Shown here piece by piece: positions 45,879-58,323 of a stretch of 64,000 nt of DNA (positions are counted from its first letter, which is position 1; each line of letters starts with the position of its first letter). The stretch comes from Arachis hypogaea. Its lineage: Eukaryota; Streptophyta; Magnoliopsida; Fabales; Fabaceae. The stretch spans positions 3,746,843 through 3,810,842 of the forward strand of contig NC_092044.1 of the NCBI RefSeq assembly GCF_003086295.3, given 5' to 3'. The position numbers were made by a program, and so were the translations under genes. A model generated the notes under the pieces. That model saw only the letters and a program-made list of their open reading frames with translations, did no database searches and was not told the origin of the DNA.

Positions 45879-47117
45879 GCGCGACAAAGGAAACAAATGA
45901 GGAACCAAAAAGGTTTGAAATGTTCCTTGCTACTCGAACAAGTCGGAAAAGGAAGGAAATTGATCAGGAAACACAAGATGCAATTGTATGAGAGTTCATT
46001 GAATTACTAATGATTATAAGTCAAATTTAGGATACGGTAATTAATTCTATTTCAAATGTTTCTTTTAATTAGGATGAATTCCAAAACCGCCAAGCTGCTG
46101 GTGAAACAGATGAGGAAGCTTTTGAGTCTTTATTTGGAAAAGAACAACCAGGTCGGGTTAGGTGCTATGGAAGATCTGTTACACGAAGTGACTTAAAAAA
46201 GCATGCAGAAATTTCTGAACTCAAGCAACAACACCAAGAGGAAGTCACATCTTTGAAGGCTGAACTTGGAGACATGAAAGCCAAACAGCAGCACCAAGAG
46301 GCTGACCTTCATGGATTGCGAAACATGATTAAGTTACTAGTTCAGCGATCTGAACCTGGAATGAGGCCGGAAGAAATTGAAGCTTTGTTACGAGATGCCC
46401 AACACTCTCCAATTGATGCAAATAGCGCTCATGGATCAACACATATTCCAAACATAAATATGGTATGACCAGTTTTTTTTATTCCCTAATATTTGTTTAT
46501 ATATTGTTAATTGTTAATTAGGATTCTGAATATCTACTGTTAAGTTTAAAATTTTTATTTGTTAGAACTTAGGAGGATGCCAAATTTTTTAATTTGAACT
46601 GAAATTGAAGAAGATGAAAGCTGTGATTTGGGCTTTTTGGTTTTGTTTTTTCGTTATGTAATTTTATTATTATTGTTATCAGGGTGGAAGTTGTAATTTT
46701 TCTGGTTTTTCTGATTTTTCTGGTTTTGTTTTTTCATGCTATTATGCGCTGCTTGTCACTTGCACAATGCACTTGAGTTTCTGATTTTAGTTCCCATTTA
46801 GTATGAAGTCGTGTTACTCCGTTTTTTAGTTATGTTCTTTATGGTGATTTATAGTATTCCCTGAATATGATTGTTATTTTAAAGCAAAAGACTTTGGTTT
46901 ATTTAATTATTTATTCAAACATAGTATGGTTTTGTTTCTTATTTTATGTTTTTGGTGAAATGAAAAGAAGAGTAGTTTCAATTATCCTATGCCGCTCGGA
47001 TATTGTATATGTTATTAATATGTTAATAATTACTTTTTTCTTGTTGTACTTTTTCAAATTATAATTATTTTTCTATATAATTATGCAGGATAATTCTAAA
47101 GATGCGAGTGAAGATTG
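45879..47117 (+). CDS. Second CACTA coding segment (plant transposase, Ptta/En/Spm-type tail)
   Basis: Exon-like blocks follow the transposase: about 45879-45987 (EEPKRFEMFLATRTSRKRKE), 46073-46462 (EAFESLFGKEQPGRVRCYGR, then a long coiled coil ISELKQQHQEEVTSLKAEL) and a short last exon ending at 47117. The FGKE-PGRVRCYGR motif followed by a coiled coil is typical of the second product of legume CACTA elements, a DNA-binding/oligomerisation protein. The first part of this gene is not recognised, so it may be incomplete or spliced to the transposase message. Confidence 0.6.
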
Positions 47118-47518
47118 AGATGCTGATCATGATGGTTTAGTGACAAAGATGGAAATTAAAAGATGTATGGTTGATGATGATATCTTTTATTAGAAGCTAA
47201 GATACATTTATATGATATAATATTTTGGTTTTTCCTAGTTTATTAGCAGTAAACTCTAAGTGCATTATATGAGTATACTTATTCTAGTTTGAGATGTATG
47301 AATACTCAAAATTATGATCATCCCAATATTTTTGTTTCATTGTATAATTATATTTTGTTTCAGTATAATTTTTATTATTTAAAGATTATTGTATGGTATT
47401 ATTATATATGTATTCATTTTTATTTTATAATAATTAACTAATTTAATTAAAAATACAGGATTATATATAATTATATTCTCAAATATTAGATTTTAGATAA
47501 AAAAATTGTTAGAAATTT

Positions 47519-47543
47519 ATATATATATATATATATATATATA
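47519..47543. repeat. (TA)n microsatellite
   Basis: An uninterrupted TA run just before the right subterminal array of the CACTA element. Confidence 0.8.
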
Positions 47544-47569
47544 AACAGAAATTAAAAAAAATGAGGGAC

Positions 47570-47945
47570 AAAAGGCTACACTTATATAGAGTAGCTATAG
47601 GCATACTATTTGTTACATTTATAAAGTGATGCAAAAGTGTAGCCTATTCTTTAGAATTATGGTAATCATTAGTGCTGAAAAGTGATGCAAAAGTGTAGCC
47701 TATTCTTTAGAATTATGGTAATCATTAGTGCTGAAAAACGTAGCTTTTGGTCCTGAACAGCATCACTTAAAAAGCGTACCCTATTCTCAAAGGCCAGAAG
47801 CGTAGCCTTTGATACAGAAAAGCATAGCCTTTGAGAATAGGCAACACTAGTATAGGCATCGCCAACAAAAGTGTCTCCGAAGCCTAAAAAGCGTAGCCTT
47901 TTCCTAAGACATCATTTTTTTCATTTTTGGCTACACTTTTCAAGT
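47570..47945. repeat. Right subterminal repeat array of the CACTA element
   Basis: At least eight motifs of the AAAAGCGTAGCCT/AAAAGTGTAGCC type in both orientations. A segment of about 65 bp (AAGTGATGCAAAAGTGTAGC to TCATTAGTGCTG) is tandemly duplicated at 47624-47740. Confidence 0.85.
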
Positions 47946-47974
47946 GTACCTGAATGGGTGTTTTTCTTGTAGTG

Positions 47975-48667
47975 TCCGGAAGAGAAAAAGGGAGACTGCG
48001 ATGGAGAGGAAGAGGGAGGAGGTTGCGTTGGGTAGGGGGAGAGCTGCGATGGGGAGGGAGATGGAGGGAAAATTTGAGTTGGAGAGAGAGGAATTAGGGT
48101 TTGAATGATGGTTTGCCAAGTTACTAAAATATGGTGGTTATAGTAGCATTGTGCTTGCTGGAGATTTGCTTTAATGAGTTTGGGGACATGTTTGTCAAAT
48201 TTTAAAATTTTTTAGAAACTATTTTATCAATAACAAAAGTTAAGTACTATTTTATCAGCGTTAGAATTTTTCGAGTACTAATTTAATATTTACCTCTAAA
48301 ATCTTTGTATAGAGACTTAATTAAAAAAAATATATATATAAAAAATTAATTAAAAATTTAATAAAATTATAAAAACCGATAGAATAATATTCCATTTTAG
48401 ATGATATAAATATGTAGAGAAAGGATCACTAACTATCTAATCAGGAGAATAGTAGACCAAATGAAATATAATCCTATGAAGACTTGCATTATGTGATCAA
48501 GAGAGATCAATTAGTATAAATAATACATGACATACATAATTTAATAGTTTCATCATTTTATCTATGTAATCGATTTCATTCCCCTTGCGGAATAAGATTA
48601 TTTTATATAGTTAAAAATCTCATTTTCACTCTCATATTTTAAATAAAAAAATATTAGTCATGTCCAT

Positions 48668-48706
<39 letters not shown>

Positions 48707-49218
48707 ATAAGAGTGACCATTTTTTTAATCATATAAAATAATGATATTCTCTTCCATTTTTTTATAAAGTCCATATATTTATGAATGATATTACGACTAT
48801 TGAAATTTTTTATTTATATTTAAAAAAATAAAAAATAATGTTTATTTTCTATTTTTAGTTTTTAAAGGTATAAATAAAGAAATTAAAAAATATTTGTTTA
48901 AAAAGATGAAAACATAAAAAAATTAATATTTTTATAAAATATTAAATTTTATTAAACATCTATAAAAAGTAAACAAAATTAATTTCATTAATCATAAAAT
49001 ATTTACTTTTTAAATTTATAGATGTTTAATACAATTTAATATTTATTTTAATAATTTTATACCATTAAAAATAATTAATTTAAAAAGTAGATATAAAATA
49101 AAAAATTAATAAATATAAAAATAATATTTAATTGAATATTTTAGATTATATATATAAATTAAAAAATATAATATATAGTTATGTAATATATTTAAAAGAT
49201 AGAATAATACATAACAAG
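47975..49218. other. Non-coding stretch with A/T-rich repeats
   Basis: A purine-rich segment (GGAGAGGAAGAGGGAGG type) follows the CACTA end, then A+T-rich DNA with a (TA)n run at about 48674-48703. No gene recognised. Confidence 0.4.
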
Positions 49219-49341
49219 AAGTAGTCTCATCTGCGAATGAGTAATAGCTCAAATGACATAGTCTCTCCATACTCAATTAAGAGGTTACAGGTTAGGTTCG
49301 AGTCTCCTATCTTTAGTTTAAAAAAAAAAGTAGTCTCATCT
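49219..49341 (+). mobile_element. Short SINE with perfect 14-bp target duplication
   Basis: AAGTAGTCTCATCT occurs at 49219-49232 and again at 49328-49341. Between them is a 95-bp body with an A-box-like TAGCTCAAATGACATAG, a B-box-like GGTTCGAGTCTCC and a 3' run of As. This is the signature of an RNA polymerase III-derived retroposon of tRNA origin mobilised by LINE machinery. It is not a functional tRNA: no acceptor stem or anticodon arm pairs. Confidence 0.85.
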
Positions 49342-51591
49342 AATGCTAGTCAAATTCTCTAACATTTTTCAAGTCTTCTATTCGAATCTCACTCCAATAT
49401 AATAACATAAATACTATAATAGTAAAGATAATTTTACTTTTCAAGGTGTAAAAAATGAGATGAAAATTAATAAAATTAAGTAATATAAAAAATTTAAATT
49501 AACTATAAAATAATTAAAAAATTATAGAAAGACTAATTTAATTAATTTTATCATGTTATTTCTATATATATTTTCTTCAAGTTATATTTAAAAATAAATA
49601 AATAATTCTCCTTCAAACTAAGAAAAAAACTATATAGACCATCAATAAAAAACGGGTGATATCTAATTTTAAAAACAAATTTATTTTTACTCTTCTCTTC
49701 ATACTTATTTCATTATTATTTCGCAAATAAATACAACAAAATAAAAAAACATTTATCGAAACTATACTATTTTTTTTCGGACTTCCAATAACAACGTAGG
49801 GACTATCAATAAAAAATATAGGCCAACAAATCAATGAATCATCATAAGGGATCAATTTATTATTAAAAAAATTTTGGACTACACTATAAACACACATAAT
49901 TCTTGTACGACTGTAATACTAGCACAAATTTAGAATTTTGTCAATGAATCGTTAAAGAACCATAAAATTTTTTCTCCATGGTAGACAAATCCTTGTTTGG
50001 AATGTTTTTCATTTCCACATAATCATTTTTTTTATGTTTACAATTCTAGATATCATATGAGAATTCCAAAAGTAATGATATGATGGGCCTGGGCTAGATA
50101 TCAACAAATGAATGTCATAACTTAATCGGCCTAACGAAAGAATATAAAAAATATCCTCCCTCCACCGACCAAAAAAAAAAATTTTTCCTCCCTCACTGAA
50201 AAAAACAAAATTGACCCAAAAAACACATGTTGATAAAAATAAAAAGGAATTACCAAAAAAAAAGAAAGGAAATGTTGTTCATATGTCATAACTTTCTATT
50301 ATTTTTAATTGTTATATATGAGTTATTAGTTTTGGACATTTATATTAAAATAAAAAAATATTTTTTATATATGGTTTCATTTAGGTGATATAGTGAAATA
50401 TATAAGATACGTTCTTCTTATTAGACGCTATTTCATCTCATCTCTTAGTCTTGTCAGTTTTCATTCACCGTTAGTTCTTCTCACGTACATATGTCACTAA
50501 CATATAAACTGTTTTCTCTTCTCACCTTTTGTTCTTCGTCTCAATCCTAAATAGCACCTGTTACTCAATGCATATAAGCTCTGCACGTAATTATGCAAGA
50601 GGAATTTACGTATTTCTTTTGAACATAAAGAAACTTTATAGATGATCATAACAATGTTACTCAGATCAATGGTTATTTTTTATCTTCAGTTTTGATCAAT
50701 GTATTCACAATTTCCAGTTGATTAAAAAAAAAGTTGAGTTAATAAGGTGAGTTAGTTAGCCAATAGTGGGAGGTTAATGAAGGTCATTGTTATGTAATGA
50801 AGTTTAATCCAAGAAAACAACCGACAAAATTTAAAAGCATAAGATTCAGATCCGATTTTGAACCTTACCTATTATTCTTCATGAGTATTTAGCTTTTGGC
50901 CTTAAAAGTTAAAATAGAGGCCACTATTCAGACACTCCTTGCAGAAAGATACTAAGATTCTTCTATCACTACTGTTCTTTTTGTCAATGGTTCTATTAGT
51001 TATCATAGGTCTGCAAAATTATGCTCAATTACCATGATTGCATTCTTGTTTCCTTAACCCTGTGCCTTGTTCTTTCTTTTTTTTCTTCCTTCTCTCTAGC
51101 AGGACATCAATCATGTATATTATGAGACGGAATTTAGGACAGAATGGTGTCGTGTGAATTCAACAAATTACTGACATACTTTCACATATACTTGGGACCT
51201 CGAATGGGATTGGAATACACAAAATAGCATACACCACACACAGATTTTGAAGACCCTAGGAACAACATATTCCTAGGTAGCTGTGGCTGAATCAGTTAAT
51301 TTTGATGTAACAATCTAACATGGTATTAGCAGTTCATAAATCTATCTACAAAGCAGAAATCAATTAAAGAAAAATTCATTGATTCAAGAAAAAGTTGAAT
51401 AGGTGAACAATAATTACTTATCTACTTATTTGTTCATTAAACAATATATCAAGTAACCACAAAAATAATTCAAAGAATACAAGTTCTTTTCTTTTCATTC
51501 AATTTAATCAGCTTATAAATATATCCATGCAATTGTCCCTGAAGTTCTTTTCTTTTCATTCAAAATAAAAAGAATATGTAGAGCAAACTCA
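49342..51591. other. Intergenic stretch, no gene recognised
   Basis: A+T-rich, with a few short open frames that lack family motifs, splice logic or codon bias. No bounded repeat was seen. Confidence 0.35.
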
Positions 51592-51648
51592 CAACTGAAA
51601 TGCCACCTGCTATTGCAGCATTTGCAGCTTCATAGGCCACTTCTGCAC
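51592..51648 (-). pseudogene. Orphan exon-like fragment, possibly KDPG-aldolase-like
   Basis: On the minus strand an acceptor-like CATACAG precedes a short open stretch reading SAEVAYEAANAAIAGGISVV, followed by the donor-like GTT|GTGAGT. The pattern (A--A--AA-AAI-GGISV) resembles the beginning of 2-keto-3-deoxy-6-phosphogluconate aldolase-like proteins. Only about 19 residues are visible and no neighbouring exon was found, so identity is tentative. Confidence 0.3.
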
Positions 51649-51865
51649 TGTATGAAAGTGAAAAAGAAAAATTGAGGTCAAGGGTAACTGTAATTGAATA
51701 CATTTATCTATAGGGTTAGTCTTTCTTAGCACACTCTTGATTAAACTCCAATACATTATCAATATTATAAAAAAAAAGCTGGAATTGACATCAACCACCA
51801 ACTGAAGCAAACAAGAAGCAGGAATGAAATCTGACATCCACACAAATATATTATTAAATAGAGAA

Positions 51866-52013
51866 ATGCTATTTGTACACCAAAATCAGCCACCAATATA
51901 TTTATGTATAAATACATGTGTGGTTTAATTTATTTTTAATGTGTATTTATATTCCAGCATGTATTTTATACTGTTAGCTAACTTGGCTGATTTTGGTGTA
52001 CACGTAGCACAAC
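51866..52013. mobile_element. MITE (AATCAGCCACTAATA family), intact copy
   Basis: It starts TTTGTACACCAAAATCAGCC and ends with the inverted GGCTGATTTTGGTGTACACG, about 150 bp, with an internal ATGTGTGGTTTAATTTATTT segment shared with the copy at 33288. Confidence 0.8.
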
Positions 52014-53054
52014 CTTATTAAATAAAAAAAAAAAGTAGTCTTGGCAAAATGCCATGTTAAGAAGAATCAAAATTGAAAATATGAAAAAAAAACATTAAAT
52101 AAAAAAGAAGAGCAGAAAAAAGAGAAACTTGTTACACTAGAATTTTCAATCTAAAAGATTGTTTTGTTAGGTGAAGATGCTTGAAACTGAAAGATGAACA
52201 TCTTTGTAATCTTGAGTTAAAGCTTATTAAAATTAAAAAGAAAAATCATATGTTTATTGGATTAAATAAAAATTATTATTAATATTATTATTAATGATAG
52301 ACAGTAATTTTTTAACTTTGTTCTATTTTGTTTTCTGATTGCTTATTTGACTAGAGTGATATATTGTTTATTTTTAGTTTCCCTCAGTTCTTTATAGAAT
52401 ATGAAAATATTTCTCTTTAATTTTGAATTCCTTTGACTTACTAAACTCTATTTTAAAAGCTTTCTCTTGAAAAAAAAAAAGACCAATTTTATCGAAAATA
52501 TTTAAAATTGCCAACTGGATAATTTAACATTTACATCAATATTTCTTTTTAATATATAATTTGGATACCATCTAAATTTTAATGGCACGATTGAAATATG
52601 AGATGAAAGCATTGCACTAACTCAAATTCCAAACGAAGTTAGCCTCTGAACCCTGGTTCTTTGTTATGTACATGATTCCAAACTAAGAAGCAGAAGCACC
52701 TTGCCAAGATTTGTATATATCCAAACAAATTGATTAAATTAATTATGGCATAATATTAATTAACAATGCAAGTACAACATTCTAAATTAATTTCCAAAAT
52801 CATTTATATTAAAGTGTACCATGGATGAGACCAGTTAAGTGAAGTCAATTTTTATTAGGGTAATCTTTTCTTATAACTTCAACTGTTTGTAACAAATGTT
52901 GAATTTAAAATTCATTTAAATTAGTATCTACCACTTTATCAAGAAGTTCACAATATTTCCATATGTTTACCTCTGCTTTATTTAATTGTTCATACTCCTC
53001 CCTCATTTTTTTCACCTGTATATAAAAAATTTAAAATTTTAATATATTTGAAAT
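52014..53054. other. Intergenic stretch, no gene recognised
   Basis: A+T-rich DNA between the MITE and the first Mutator-like element. Confidence 0.35.
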
Positions 53055-53063
53055 TAAAATTAA

Positions 53064-53880
53064 GGCTACGGATTTCTTACTCCTAACTTTATACAGGAGT
53101 ATGATTCACCATCAATAAAATATTTACAAAATGAATCCCGTTTTTTATTTTTGAAAGAATTAATAATTAAACATTTGCCCTCTGCATTTTTTGTTTTACA
53201 CATTCCTCCTGTTTCTTTTAATCTGAGTTTCAAAGAGGAGACTCCAAAGCTCTGCTAGGGCTTTTGCCCCTCTGCGTCCATCAACGTCGCTCGTTCCTTG
53301 GTCCTGCCCCTCCGCGGTAGCTCGCTCTCTGATCCTCTCCCTGCGCCGTGGTCGTTCTCTGATCTCTCCATTCGCAGGATTGCTCGTTCTCCCCTGTATC
53401 GTGCTTGTTCTCTGATCGTCGACGCCGCAACAAGCTGCCGCCGCCGCCGCTACACTCGGGTCCACCACTTCATTGTTTTCTGTCGCCTCTCTGTTCCTCT
53501 TCTTCGCCAGCGTCTCTGATCTCTGTCCTTCTCCCTCCACCTCTCCCTCTGCAATCTACTCCTTTAAGGTTCCATTTTGTTTTTATTTTTATTGTACTTT
53601 ATTTTCTATTCTATGAAAAAATTTTATGTGAATTTGAATGTTCTTCGTTTGCCAGAGTATTGAATGTTGTTTTGATTTCAAAAGAATTTGATAAGAAACC
53701 AGTAAAAAGTTTCAAAATGGATTAGGAGTCCTTGATTATGCTTTAATGATTGAATTTGATTGTTGTGATTTGGTTGGTAGTAACTCTTTTGATTTCTAAT
53801 TGAATAAGGCTCCTACTTTTTTGTGGAAGTAGGGCAATGATTGTGAAGATCTAAAATACAATACATGGTGTCTTGTATGA
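53064..53880 (+). repeat. Left terminal inverted repeat of Mutator-like element A
   Basis: Matches 57350-58184 in reverse orientation throughout, with few substitutions and one short extra segment in the right copy (about 57400-57425). It contains a GC-rich block that reads open on both strands for 73-114 codons; because both repeats keep these frames the reading could be chance from composition. Confidence 0.9.
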
Positions 53881-53997
53881 TGGGGACATTGGGGTTAGTA
53901 TGAGTTAACCAAACATTTTTCCTTATCAGTTAGTTTGACTTTCTATACTCAAATATTTCAGGCTTCAAAGTTCATGTTCTCTTTTCTTATTCTGTAG

Positions 53998-54738
53998 TTA
54001 TGTTGCACTGGAGTAGGCATGCATTGGAATGCTGACTGAGAAGAGTGATGTTTATAGCCTTGGGATACTTATTTTGGAAATAATTACCGGAAGAAGTCCC
54101 GTTGATTATAGTAAATCCCAAGGAGAGATTAGAGGCTATAACCAATAATAGTATACAGTTTTGGTTTTAATCTTCTTACACTGTTCTATGCTGATTATTT
54201 TCTCCTTTTTTCTATTTTTCTAACTAGAATTTGGTATATTTGCAGGTTAATTTAATTGAATGGTTGAAAGCTATGGTTGGCAATAGAAAATCAGAGGAAC
54301 TCATTGATCCGAACCTTCCTGAAAAGCCATCTTCAAAGGTTCTTAAGCTTTGCTCTGTTGGTTGCTCTTAAATGTGTTGATCCAGATGCCACAAAGAGAC
54401 CTAAAATCGGACAAATAATCCACATGCTTGAGGTCGACGAGATCCTATTCAGTGATGTATGTTCTTTCCCTTTCTTGAACTCTGTATTATACATAACTGG
54501 AGAGCAAAAGCAAGATGATTCAGCATTGCTATAATCTGATTCTCATTTATCACTATTTTATCATTCTTTCTTGTAGGAACGGAGGACTGGAGGGGAATCG
54601 TTGCGATCCCATGGCAATTATCATCATGAGCAAAAGGACTCTAACAGAGATAGAAAGCGAATAGGTGAAGAGATCACTGATTGAAGTGAAGATGATAATA
54701 GCAGTAAAAATCTTGTCCATCCCACTAGGTTGAGATGA
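53998..54738 (+). pseudogene. Captured receptor-like kinase fragment (C-terminal kinase half)
   Basis: Three exon blocks: about 53998-54127 ([33 protein letters not shown]), 54246-54456 (VNLIEWLKAMVGNRKSEEL, then ALKCVDPDATKRPK) and 54577-54738 (ERRTGGESLRSHG to HPTRLR). They match the end of the kinase domain and tail of the plant family of TM-proximal receptor-like kinases typified by Arabidopsis At2g42960 and At3g59110. Lesions: a TAG at the start of the first block, loss of a recognisable donor after it, a frameshift near 54345, and a TGA in the tail. Introns are kept, so it was copied as genomic DNA. It cannot encode a kinase. Confidence 0.85.
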
Positions 54739-56048
54739 TAGTTGTTAAATGGTAAATGTAGCTATGTATTTATTATTTTTGGTTTTAGTAGTTTGCCTAT
54801 ATTAATTTCTACCTCAATCTGAACAATATGCAATGAGTGTATTTTTGCTGCATAATTTTTCCTCCCACCACAATTTGGGATTCATTGTATACTCATTCAT
54901 TATTACTAAAAATCAAAATTTTGATGTCGTCCTTCTGATTTATAAGACAAAAAGTAGCTCAAGTGTTTTATAAAAAGTAATAACATTTTCAAGTTGCTCA
55001 AACTGTAGTATCAAATTATCGTTGTCTCATTCTGGTCCCATCATAACTTATGGCCCCATCATAAATTAAATGCTTGTCATTTTGTGAGTGTAGTTGTTAT
55101 GAGCACTAAACCACCCAATGCGAGAGATAAAAAAAATCCGCGGCAAGGTAAAAATTTTCACTATTTTCCAAATCAAAGCTACAAACAAGTCTCAAAAGTC
55201 AAAACTTACAAGCACTACTAAGCATACATGCAGAATTCTTGTACAAGAACATAAACGCATAAACTAATTGGTGAAATCAATGATACAATAGACGGCCGTT
55301 GCTTACGAACTTTTTGGCTAGAGAGCTCGGATTGCAATCACACCTCAAAGTTGAAGGACTATGAGTGAAGAACTACAGGTAAACCAGAAAAGAATTTAAC
55401 CATCCGATCATTCATTCGTTCAGGTTAATACACTAATTGTGATGTAGAGGGACTCTGCAAAAAGTGTTTGCTTGGGCCTCACACAAAGGAAAATGATCAT
55501 AACCTGCTTGATAAATACACAATGATGTATTATTCCTTTTTAGCTTCAAAAGCAGAATCGAAAGGGACAAATTTAGCTTGAGAAAAGATTGACACAAAAT
55601 AATAATACCACAATGCAAAATTTTACAAAAGTACTTGCATGCTTACCAAGTTGCAACTGCTACAGAAGCTGCCTAATGCACATTTTAATGGTTGAATCCA
55701 GATAGAAAGTAGATCCTCCACTATAGCAATTATCTATTTCTTGATGTCCCTGGAAAATCTATTTGAGTTGGTATTTATATGAAATGATATGAGATAGAGC
55801 AGCTTCAAAGGGAAAAAAATTAAAAATCTATTTATAAGTGATTTGCAAGTTTTGAAAAGGATGATAACTTTCTAAGGGGGAAAAACTAAGAATATAACTA
55901 AACTTATACATCCTCAATCAGAGGCTTCAAAACTCAAGAAAGGGAGCAAATTGAGTTTATAGAACTTCTAAGATCGTTCCTACTACCGAGTACCAATGCA
56001 TATCCTATGGTGCATGGAATATAAGTGATAGTTCGAAGAGTTACTTAC

Positions 56049-56249
56049 AGAATGTTGAATATGGATAATCATGATAGTAAGTACACTTCCTTCCTTCATC
56101 TTCTCTATAAGAAGGTGAAAAAATGTCTAGCACAGCACAAGGTGTTATTGCTGTGAAACAGTGCAGATTTCCACCATGCTTTGGATATAAAATTGATGTC
56201 TCGCATGGTGCAGTCATGACCTTATCAACAGCTAGCTTAGCCAGTCTAA
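56049..56249 (-). pseudogene. Captured plant cysteine oxidase (PCO) exon
   Basis: A 201-bp minus-strand exon with an acceptor (TTGTTGTAG) and donor (T|GTAAGT) reads RLAKLAVDKVMTAPCETSIL, then YPKHGGNLHCFTAITPCAVL and DIFSPSYREDEGRKCTYYHD without a stop. The GGN-HCF-AITPCA--D--SP-Y and G--CTYY motifs are those of plant cysteine oxidases, the oxygen-sensing enzymes that oxidise N-terminal Cys of ERF-VII factors; the His in NLHCF is one of the iron ligands in the family. No other PCO exon is recognised. It runs opposite to the kinase fragment in the same element, so it is a second, independent capture. Confidence 0.85.
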
Positions 56250-57349
56250 CTACAACAAAAATAAATTACAACAAAATCATTTTAAAACATGGATGCAGAA
56301 CAACAAGTTTTATAAGGCACTAAATATGATATCATATTGTTTAATAATGTTGATAAAAAGATCTCCTGAATGAGATATACAATTATGCAATTTTAAGTCC
56401 TCAACAGTAGTAGCAATTAGTCATAGGAAATTCTATAGAAAAATGATTAATCTCCCTAATACTCTTACTAATAATTCCCCTAACTAATAGATTTAGAAAA
56501 TCTTGAATGCTTTTTTTAATATATATATATTTACAAGGCATTGAATACCTTTACTTTTTCACTTAATACTCTTTTTTAATTTAATATTAGAAGGACCATT
56601 AGGAGTACATGTTAGGAAGATGTATCATTACTCAGTGCTTTTTATATTTACATGCTCTCATACAAAAGTGTGGGACAAGACAAAAATGTGTTACAGCGAC
56701 AAATTAGCAAAAAAAAAAAATTATTGTTCATAAGATTGAGAGTGCAATTTAACTTTGACCTGTTGATTTTATGTTTATTGTATTTTTGCTTTTATGGGAG
56801 AATTGTTGGTTATTTTTTGTTTAATTGATCTGCATATATTTTATACTAAAGGCTTCCTTTTATTGAGTATATCAAAAAAGGAAATTGAAATAAGTATGAA
56901 TTTGGCAGTGTACTATTACATATAAGTGGCAATTATCTGCCTTTGATTTTGCTACTAATCGAAATTCTTTGTTCCTTTAATTGATTATATCACACAGTAG
57001 CAATAACAAAAAGAGAGGTCAACGGGCAGTTGGACTTGATAAAAGTGGCAGAGGGCTCCATCAATTTCGTATGAAAGGTTTTTTGTTTACCCTCTTTGAT
57101 TGATTTGTTCTTCAACAAATTGATTCCAATTAACAATAACCTAGCAATTAAATCAAAATATTTCTGAAGTTTAAACTAACAAGTTTTACAAAATACATTA
57201 TGAGGTAATATCAATCAAATCTCTTCTCTTAGTCATCCTTATTTTATTTTATTTTATTTTCCCAGTAAATCAGCATAATTGGAAACATTATTGACTTCCT
57301 AATGATACAATCTCTGAAATTTACTCCTAATTCAATGAGTTCCCTCATG

Positions 57350-58184
57350 CAAGACACCATGTATTGTATTTTAGTTTTCCACAATCATTGCCCTACTTCC
57401 ACAATAGAGGTTAAACTTCAAACAAGAAAAAAGTAGGAACCTTATTCAATTAGAAATCAAAAGAGTTACTACCAACCAAGTCACAACAATCAAATTCAAT
57501 CATTCAAGCATAATCAAGGACTCCTAATCCATTTTGAAACTTTTCACTGGTTTATTATCAAATTCTTTTGAAATAAAAACAACATTCAATACTCTGGCAA
57601 ACGAAGAACATTCAAATTCACATAAATTTTTTATAGAAAAGAAAATAAAGTACAATAAAAATAAAAACAAAATGGAACCTTAAAGGAGTAGGTCGCAGAG
57701 GCAGAGGTGGAGAAAGAAGGACAGAGATCAGAGTCGCTGGTGAAGAAGAGGAACAGAGAGGCGACAGAAAACAATGAAGTGGTGGAGCCGAGTGTAGCGG
57801 CGGCGGCGGCAGCGTGTTGCGGCGTCGACAACCAGAGAACAAGCACCATACAGGGGAGAACGAGCAATCCCGCGGATGGAGAGATCAGAGAACGACCACG
57901 GCGCAGGGAGAGGATCAGAGAGCGAGCTATCGCGGAGGGGCAGGACCAAGGAACGAGCGACGTTGATGGACGCAGAGGGACAAAAGCCCTAGCAGAGCTT
58001 TGGAGTCTCCTCTTTGAAACTCAGATTAAAAGAAACAGGAGGAATGTGTAAAACAAAAAAATGCAGAGGGCAAATGTTTAATTATAAATTCTTTCAAAAA
58101 TAAAAAATGGAGTTCATTTTGTAAATATTTTACTGATGGTGAATCATACTCCTATACAAAATTAGGAGTAAGAAATCGGTGGCC
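57350..58184 (-). repeat. Right terminal inverted repeat of Mutator-like element A
   Basis: Inverted partner of 53064-53880. The plus-strand reading contains a 114-codon open frame from 57707 (MEKEGQRSESLVKKRNREAT) whose counterpart in the left repeat (minus strand, 53540-53196) differs at only about ten residues. Confidence 0.9.
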
Positions 58185-58323
58185 TAAAATTAAACATGTG
58201 ATCAAGAATTTCTTATAGATGCTTATGAAATCATAGCATTGATAAGTATGATTTTTTCTGTAGAAGTTCTCCACTCTTTCTTATCTCATACTTTCCACAT
58301 CATAATTCCTAAGAATAATAATA

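Larger units (their letters stand above)
53055..58193. mobile_element. Mutator-like element A (Pack-MULE) with long terminal inverted repeats and 9-bp duplication
   Basis: The element proper is 53064-58184 (5121 bp). TAAAATTAA stands directly before (53055-53063) and after (58185-58193) it, a perfect 9-bp duplication as made by Mutator transposases. The ends are GGCTACGGATTTCTTACTCC and, inverted, GGCCACCGATTTCTTACTCC. The inverted repeats run for about 820-835 bp each (53064-53880 and 57350-58184), including a GC-rich leader with a CCGCCGCCG run. No transposase is present. The interior holds fragments of two unrelated host genes on opposite strands. Confidence 0.92.

Noticed and set aside
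49240..49320. tRNA gene
   Set aside because: A- and B-box-like motifs are present but there is no foldable cloverleaf; the flanking duplication and A tail make it a SINE.
53298..53725. Plus-strand open frames in the left repeat of Mutator-like element A
   Set aside because: Low-complexity Ser/Leu/Arg composition and opposite to another equally open frame; no family match.
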